A DNA stretch of 64,000 nucleotides from Symbiodinium natans (Eukaryota; Sar; Dinophyceae; Suessiales; Symbiodiniaceae): assembly GCA_905221605.1 (NCBI GenBank), contig CAJNDS010002393.1:233501-297500 (forward strand), read 5' to 3'. Below, piece by piece: positions 58,504 through 64,000 of this stretch. Position numbers and translations under genes: made by a program. The notes under the pieces were generated by a model, which was given only the letters and a program-made list of their open reading frames with translations, ran no database searches and was not told the origin of the DNA. Within the stretch, counting starts at the first letter, position 1. Each line of letters opens with the position of its first letter.

Positions 58504-59437
58504 CTTTTTCATATGTACATTGGTTAAACATGTGTATGTCTATGTAAAACTCCTGCTTTCAGTTTGCGCGGAGGCGATCTGGGGCGCACCCCATCCTCTA
58601 TATGTCTGTCTGGCTGTCTGTCTCTGTGTGTGTATAGTGTAATAGTGCAGAGCATATGGGCCTAACGAGGGCTTTGAGTCCTGGGGTTTAGCGGTGGAGG
58701 GTCTTCGGGCTTTGGGTTTTAAAGTTGTTTTTGCTTGTCTTCTAAGGTTGTTTAGGGGTTTGTTTGTGTTTTGGGGTTTAGGTTTGAGCGCCTTCGGGTT
58801 TGGTGGGAAGGAGGAGAGGGGGAAGGGGGGTGGGGTTGTTGATACATGCAGTCCGACAGAGAGAGAGAGAGAGAGAGAGAGCAGAGAGGAGAGGGGAGAG
58901 AGGAGAGAGAGAGAGAGGGGGGGAGAGGGGGGAGGGGGAGAGGGGGAGGAGGGGGGAGAGGGGGAGAGGGGGAGAGGGGGAGAGGGGGAGAGGGGGAGAG
59001 GGGGAGAGGGGGAGAGGGGGAGAGGGGAGGGGGAGAGGGGAGAGAGGGGGAGAGGGGGGAGAGGGGGGAGGGAGGAGGGAGAGAGGGAGGAGAGGGAGGA
59101 GGGGAGAGAGGGAGAGAGGAGAGAGGGAGAGAGGGAGGAGAGGGGAGAGAGGGAGAGAGGGAGAGAGGGAGAGAGGGAGAGAGGGAGAGCGAGAGAGCGA
59201 GAGAGTGAGAGAGCGAGAGAGCGAGAGAGCGAGCGAGCGAGTGAGCGAGTGAGCGAGTGAGCGAGTGAGCGAGCGAAGAACATAGATGCATGCATGATTG
59301 TGGCGAGTGTTACGCGGCTGCTCTAAGCCCAGAACCGCGCCTAAAACGCTCAAACCTAGAGGCCCTCAGCTTCCTAAAGCCTCCCAAAGTCCCCAAAATC
59401 CCTTAAACAGACCCTGAGGCTGTAACAAAAAGGCGGC
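58504..59437 (+). other. Region dominated by a purine tract
   Basis: Unique sequence to about 58855, then a GA/GGGAGA purine tract to about 59190, then GAGC-type repeats to 59275. The tract is open in several frames on both strands because of its low complexity; none of these frames is accepted as a gene. Confidence 0.7.
58857..59275. repeat. Long GA/GGGGAGA purine tract
   Basis: About 330 bases are almost pure purine on the + strand, with local units GAGAGGGG and GAGAGAGG, followed by (GAGAGAGC)n and (GAGC/GAGT)n. Such tracts can form triplex DNA. Confidence 0.93.
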
Positions 59438-59530
59438 ATGAATGAAGCTAGTGCCCTTTGTGTCCCCGAGGCAATGGCTGCCGACCTAAACCTGAAGTTG
59501 AGCCACGTGAGGCGACTCGGGCGGTTTAAG
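59438..59530 (+). CDS. Exon candidate with a possible start codon
   Basis: ATG at 59438-59440, after an in-frame TAA at 59423, opens a frame reading MNEASALCVPEAMAADLNLK and LSHVRRLGR. It ends at AAG|GTTTAAG. It may be the first exon of a downstream gene, or an internal exon after AAAAAG. Confidence 0.4.
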
Positions 59531-60368
59531 GTTTAAGGTGTAGGGTGTTGGGTTTTGGGTTTTGGGTTTGGGGTTTAGGTGGCGGCTCAGAGTTTGAGGT
59601 GTTTAGGGGGTGTAGGAACTAGGTTCTATGTGTGTGTGTGTGTGTGTTTGTTAATGTAGGGTCTTGGAGCTTACAGGATATTGGAGATTAGGATGTTTTT
59701 GGAGAGGTTTTGGGATTCAGATGTATTCTCAGGGCCGGGTGCCGCGTTGATCTGACGTCCCCTTCTCGGGGATCTACAGCCTTTATCATCAGTTTGGTAG
59801 TTTAGGGGTCCATAGATGTTGCGGGTGTACACCCCCAAACCCCAAACCCTAAGCACTAAACCCCAAACGTCAAACTCTAAACCCTCAACCCTAAACTCTG
59901 AACCCCAAACCATAAACTCTCAAACCTAAACCCTCAACCACCCGCTAAGCCCCAAACCGCAAATGAGGCACTGGCCTGGCAGTTCATCAGTTCCTGTACT
60001 TCAGAAGCCCCATAAGCCCTGAACTCCAGAAGCTATCGATACTTGGTAGCCCAGTGGTAGCCTTTACCCTTTAGTAGCTGGTTCTGGGTTCCCTTATCAA
60101 GTAACCACCAAACAAGTGGTACCCTTATCACAATATGTACGGTTTCTGGGCTGCTAAGCATAAGCCCCAAAATTAGGGTGTAGGGCTTAGCCACCCTGAG
60201 CCGAAACCTCAATTTCGGAGCTGGGGGCTTAGGGAAGATTTGGGTGTAAGGCCTAAAAAAAACTCTCTTCCACTTGCAAGCCCCGAGTCAAGAAGCCCCT
60301 CCACTTATACACAACCAGCAAAGCGTATTCAGGCCCTTAGGGTTTAGGGTTTAGGGTTTACCTGACAG
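59531..60368 (+). other. Intron-like region with a MITE
   Basis: TTTGGG-type motifs at 59540-59600, a GT microsatellite at 59629-59650, CCCTAAA-type motifs at 59835-59965, a MITE at 60043-60157 and a short TTTAGGG block at 60338-60360. Confidence 0.5.
60043..60157. mobile_element. MITE with TTGGTAGCCCAG ends
   Basis: The left end is TTGGTAGCCCAG and the right end CTGGGCTGCTAA. The inner blocks GTTCCCTTATCAAGTAACCA and GTGGTACCCTTATC are shared with the introner-like copy at 38713-38888 and with 2671-2789. Confidence 0.75.
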
Positions 60369-60502
60369 GTATCTCTCAGAACTGGACCCCGTTCTGCGCC
60401 GCGGCTGCACAGCCTAGCAATGGCCACCTATTTCGGCTTTCCGAGGGGGTTCTTGGTTTGAAGCTTGGCAGTCCTAAGCCTATCCCCATGTCTGGGTGCG
60501 AG
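60369..60502 (+). CDS. Exon candidate, 44 codons
   Basis: After CCTGACAG the frame reads ISQNWTPFCAAAAQPSNGHL, then FRLSEGVLGLKLGSPKPIPM and SGCE, ending at GAG|GTGCAA. It directly follows a TTTAGGG block. No family is recognised. Confidence 0.45.
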
Positions 60503-60777
60503 GTGCAAGCTTGAAAGAACACCTTCCCGAAACTCTCCGGGTCGCACACACTGAGCCCTAAAACTACCGCCGGTCCGTGACGAGTCGCAGCTTCAGCTGG
60601 TTCCCATAGCGTCGGAAAGCCTCAAAACCCAATGCCCTAAACCCTCAACCCTAAGACCCTACAAGCCCAAAACCCTAGAAACACCAAAAGCCCTGAAACC
60701 CTGGCCCCAATATCCCAAAACCCCCCAAGCTAACACCTGCAGCTCCCGTCTCACAATTCTATCTGCTCTGGACCCAG

Positions 60778-60839
60778 GCGTGCTGAGGTGGTGGACAGGC
60801 TGCTACCGGCGGTCCCAGAGATCAACACTCTAGGCCAGG
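60778..60839 (+). CDS. Exon candidate
   Basis: The frame reads RAEVVDRLLPAVPEINTLGQ after GACCCAG. The donor GG|GTTTGG lies at the first telomere-type repeat. The domain is unknown. Confidence 0.45.
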
Positions 60840-61323
60840 GTTTGGGGTTTGGGGTTTGGGGTTAGGGTTTAGGGTTTAGGGTTTAGGGTTTAGGAAGGTC
60901 AGGAAGTAGCTAAGTAGAGCATGGAAGGATCTGCTATTTCGCCTGTGGGAGTTAGTTGAAGAGGAAGGATCTCAATCATTTATGAATTTTCTGGGGATTT
61001 TGAGGGCCAAGCTGGCTAGGGTTGAGGGTGGTTCGGGTCCCTCCAATATTGACAGCCGGTGTTTTAGATCCGAGAAGCTTCATGCTTCTTGTGCTAGCTG
61101 GGGCCTTCGCTCACAAAGCCATGCATCGGGCTATTCTGTTCACGGAAGAAATGTGCTGGCATGGTGGGGCATGAGGTCCCAAGAACAGGCCACAGGCCAT
61201 GACACCACCCTAAACCCTAAACCCTAACCAAAAACCAATAAACCCCTAACCCCTAAAGCCCTACACCCTAAACTCTGAACCTTAGCATATCAGACCTTAC
61301 AAGAAGGTTTGCGCGCGCCGCAG
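60840..61323 (+). other. Intron-like region
   Basis: TTTGGGG and TTTAGGG motifs at 60840-60895 and CCCTAAA-type motifs at 61208-61285. An 81-codon open frame between them (60982-61227) has no recognised family. Confidence 0.45.
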
Positions 61324-61370
61324 GCGGTTTCGACCTTGCTGTCAACTCCGTCCACCAAAAGGCCGGGAGA
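61324..61370 (+). CDS. Exon candidate
   Basis: GFDLAVNSVHQKAGR follows GCCGCAG and ends at a consensus donor, AGA|GTGAGT, in phase 0. It joins in frame to 61749. Confidence 0.52.
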
Positions 61371-61748
61371 GTGAGTTTAGGGTTTAGGGTTTCAGGGTGT
61401 AGGGTTTCTAGGGTTTCAGGCACATTCGGGGCTTAAGGGCTGTCAGGGCTTACTTGTTTAGGGCTTTCGGGGCGTTAAGCGGCACAGACTTAGGGCCGTT
61501 AATGGCCATTTTAGGCTCTTTCGGGCTTAGGGTTGCTCCGTTCCTTATATCCGAATCCTTAATCTAAGCATTGTTACATGGCCCCGTGGTATGGTTAAGC
61601 GGGGAACTCCTTCTATACCCCTGAGATGCCTGATAAAACCCGAGGGCCCATACTTCAGAACCCTTTAAGCAGGATAAGGGACCCTTAGCCCTAAACCCTA
61701 GGCCCTAAACCCGTTTAAGTACCCTTGGACGCAAGCTTGCTTTGACAG

Positions 61749-61826
61749 GCGTCGCTTTGCCGGGATCGGGCCGCGATCGTCAACCTGCTTCTCTTCAACC
61801 CTGCATGCTGCTCTGATGCAGCCTCG
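61749..61826 (+). CDS. Exon candidate
   Basis: In phase 0 after TTGACAG the frame reads ASLCRDRAAIVNLLLFNPAC and then CSDAAS, ending at CG|GTTTAC. It joins in frame to 62546. Confidence 0.5.
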
Positions 61827-62193
61827 GTTTACCCTGAAAGGTTTATGGTTCGTTGAAATCATATGGAAGCCCCAAAGCCAGAGTTTAGGGATTATAGGGT
61901 TTGTAGGGTTTATAAGATTTAGAGTTCAGGGTTTAGGGTTTAGGTTGAGGGCCCGTGCATCAAGCTTCGAAGTAGCCCTTCCAAAGATAAGCCCTCAAGC
62001 CGAGGTGCCGATGGACGCTACGAATTCGATGCCCGCTGCTGAGGGGTTCTTCCCAAAGCTTTAAGAGGTAGGGTTTGGAGTTTAGGGTTTAGGGTTTAGG
62101 ATTTAGGAGAAGGCTTCTTCAGGTCGAAGGGTTTGGAGTCATCCGAAGGATTCTTCTCAATCAGCGTCCCTTGTTGTGGGACTCCTTCGCAAG

Positions 62194-62293
62194 CATGTAC
62201 CTACCTAGCATACGCACGGGCCCCGGGCCCCCAAAGTCATTCTATAGGATGTGCTTTAAGCAGCCCACCTGTGCGCTCATTGTTAGGTACATG
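62194..62293. mobile_element. MITE with CATGTACCTA ends
   Basis: CATGTACCTA at 62194-62203 and TAGGTACATG at 62284-62293 are perfect inverted repeats, with CGCACGGG and CCTGTGCG just inside. The block CCCAAAGTCATTCTATAGGA is the complement of the block in 8818-9083. Confidence 0.8.
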
Positions 62294-62545
62294 GACCCTC
62301 AAGGGGCTTGTGCTTAAAAGATACGGCCTGGAGGACACCTCATCAGCACCTCATACTGTGGGGTTCTGCCCACGGCCGGTAGGACTAGCGAGCTTGTTGT
62401 TATACCGGCGAGTGCGCGGAGACCCTAGAGGGGCTCTTTTGCTGAGGCGCCTAGAACGGGGAGGCATGTACCCCAAAGTTGCCATGTCTGCTCCCTAAAC
62501 CCCAAACCCTAAACCCTAAACCCTAAACCCCAAACCCTGGGCAAG

Positions 62546-62630
62546 GTAACGGAGCCAGCACATCGAAAGATGCTGGACGATCTGATCATCGTCAACCACT
62601 GGGAGCGCATCATGGCAAGCACGTGGGGGG
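62546..62630 (+). CDS. Exon candidate
   Basis: In phase 0 after GGGCAAG the frame reads VTEPAHRKMLDDLIIVNHWE and then RIMASTW. It has a folded-protein composition and follows 61826 in frame. The product is unknown. Confidence 0.52.
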
Positions 62631-62673
62631 GTGGTTCAACCTGTGGCTCCCTTTTTGGGGGGCCACCCCCTAT

Positions 62674-62785
62674 AGGATGCCCAGTAGTACTCTTATTCCC
62701 TTTTTGGGGGGGGTTTTGGTTCCCTTATAAACCCCTTTAAGCAAAAAAGGGCACCCTTTTTAAGCCTAGGTTACTGGGCAGCCTA
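62674..62785. mobile_element. MITE with GCCCAGTA ends
   Basis: GCCCAGTA at 62679-62686 and TACTGGGC at 62772-62779 are inverted repeats. Inner blocks GGTTCCCTTATAAACCCCTT and AAAAAAGGGCACCC recur in decayed form at 4640-4720 and 11462-11520. It is related to the TTGGTAGCCCAG family. Confidence 0.68.
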
Positions 62786-63241
62786 GCCCCAAGTCCTAAA
62801 CCTTCGGGAGGGAAGGTGGAGGGGGGGGGGGGGTGGGGGGACCGGAATGCCAAAAAAAACGTTGGAGCTCCTACAGTGGCTCAGGGGCGGCTCCCAGCTG
62901 TATCAAAGCCGTACTGACAAGCAACCCTTTAAACCCTCAACCCTTTCTGGCTAAAACCCCAAGCCCTATGTACCCTGTGTACACTAATCCCTGAACCCTC
63001 TACCCTAGTAGCCATAGTACCCTTCACGCCCTTGCAAACCCCGCCAAACTTGGAACCTTAATAACCCGAAGGCGATCGTGCGAAAAGATTGGGCCGGCCG
63101 GACCTGAGCAAGCATGGAGTGCTCCGGCCAGCAACTTGAGGTGTGAGGGCTACGGTACCTTACGGGTTTAGGGCTTGGGGTTGGGGACCTAAAGGGGTTT
63201 TATGGTTCATATACCTTTATCGAAATCATAGTGGCATAGGG

Positions 63242-63274
<33 letters not shown>

Positions 63275-63504
63275 ATCTAGGATGCCCAGTGGTGCCCTCG
63301 CCCATATCCTTGGGCGGTGTAGCTCGGTGAGCTTGCAATGAATGCAAGCCTTATGTCGATGTCAGATCTTTAGGGTTTAGTGGGCGGATGTCGGTTTCAG
63401 GGGGTGGTTCTTTACGTGTGGGGTGAGTCCTGGGGGTTTTCGTGGTTGAATTCCCAGATGTGCTAAGCGGGACCCTAAACACTAAATCCTAAACTCGCAA
63501 CGAG
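62786..63504 (+). other. Intron-like region with G-tract and TA repeat
   Basis: A G-tract lies at 62820-62832, a (TA)n block at 63241-63276 directly before GGATGCCCAGTGG, and a few telomere-type motifs. No exon is firmly supported. Confidence 0.45.
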
Positions 63505-63558
63505 ATAGCTGAGGACCATGAATGCATCCGGAACTGCTCCGTCAACGGCAACCGTCGC
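63505..63558 (+). CDS. Exon candidate
   Basis: The frame reads IAEDHECIRNCSVNGNRR after CAACGAG and ends at CGC|GTTTGG. Two cysteines and a possible NCS glycosylation site are visible. The product is unknown. Confidence 0.45.
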
Positions 63559-63779
63559 GTTTGGAGGCCCGAAATTTAAACCATAAACCATAAGCTCTAA
63601 ACCCTGAACCCAAAGCCCTAAGCCCTAAACCCTAAACCCATCCCCAAAATGCCAAGCCCCTACTATGGGCCCTGAGCCCGAAGCCCTGCACGTAAACCAT
63701 GCCCCGACATGCCCACCCGAATCAACGGCCCTAAGCCCTGCAAGCCAGGGTGTTGCTAGCCCGGAAGAAAAAACCCTAA

Positions 63780-63862
63780 AACCTATAAACCCTAAACCCC
63801 TAAACCCCTAAACCCCTAAACCCCTAAAAACCTAAACCCCTAAACCCCTAAACCCTTAAGCC
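63780..63862. repeat. CCCCTAAA array (eight-base variant)
   Basis: About ten copies of an eight-base unit with an extra C. A TTTAGGGG counterpart appears at 29100-29165. Confidence 0.88.
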
Positions 63863-63878
63863 CTGCGATTCTTTGCAG

Positions 63879-63952
63879 GAGTGCCGATGTTCAGCTGCCT
63901 CCCAGAGCCGAGATCAAGTTCGACTACTGCTCCCCATTTCATCCGCCGCAAG
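63879..63952 (+). CDS. Exon candidate at the window end
   Basis: After CTTTGCAG the frame SADVQLPPRAEIKFDYCSPF is open to a GC donor, CAAG|GCCGTT. The other two frames are open too. Telomere-type repeats start again at 63965 and run to the window end. Confidence 0.42.
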
Positions 63953-64000
63953 GCCGTTTTTTGGGGCTTGGGGTTTGGGGTTTAGGGTTTAGGGTTTAGG

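Noticed and set aside
58540..59353. Long serine/leucine/proline or arginine/glutamate open frames on both strands
   Set aside because: They are products of the GA purine tract, which lacks stop codons in several frames.
1..64000. tRNA or rRNA genes
   Set aside because: No cloverleaf with A/B boxes and no rRNA core segment was recognised by eye.

Overview
The window looks like dinoflagellate nuclear DNA, most likely from a Symbiodiniaceae-type or related species; the species is inference. The signs are islands of high-GC coding sequence only 20-130 bases long, introns of 0.1-3 kb packed with plant-type telomere motifs (TTTAGGG and CCCTAAA) in both orientations, acceptors usually followed by G (AG|G), several introns that fit only with GC donors, and many small inverted-repeat elements. 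There are no rRNA or tRNA genes, no bacterial-type operons and no CRISPR array.

Main reading: most of the window is one very large, fragmented gene on the + strand. From about 10.4 to 46.9 kb I can follow four successive six-helix channel domains, each with helices S1-S6 and a pore loop: domain I about 10.4-18.3 kb, II 20.3-26.8 kb, III 29.2-35.4 kb and IV 37.5-46.9 kb. The order of parts, the S4 arginines, the S6 motifs of the IPVG type and many phase-compatible joins support a four-domain voltage-gated cation channel (Cav/Nav superfamily, 24 helices). The pore loops lack the potassium signature GYG. Three carry an acidic residue at the equivalent filter position (KEH, GDY, GEW), and the domain II loop appears to have lost about four filter residues. 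The domain I-II linker is acidic and charged. The II-III linker holds a short PDZ-like stretch.

Upstream (0.5-4.4 kb), five exon candidates join in frame and begin with leucine-rich-repeat sequence. Whether they belong to the channel gene or to a neighbour is open. Downstream (47-64 kb) there are further exon-like islands, some of which also join in frame, probably a long C-terminal region or a second gene.

Nested inside the domain IV intron at 38.3-40.8 kb, on the same strand, is a nearly intact CRAL-TRIO (Sec14-like) lipid-transfer reading frame. Its only visible intron is a short inverted-repeat element that supplies both the GTAAGT donor and the AG acceptor, so it looks like an introner.

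The introns and flanks hold at least five families of short inverted-repeat elements, many poly-C/poly-G tracts (several running directly into poly-A), a perfect 26-bp hairpin, and three AT-rich islands. Two of these islands (50.4-52.5 and 55.2-58.5 kb) share related terminal inverted repeats next to (TA)n microsatellites and look like one family of large non-coding elements. All exon borders are read by eye; no alignment or search was run.
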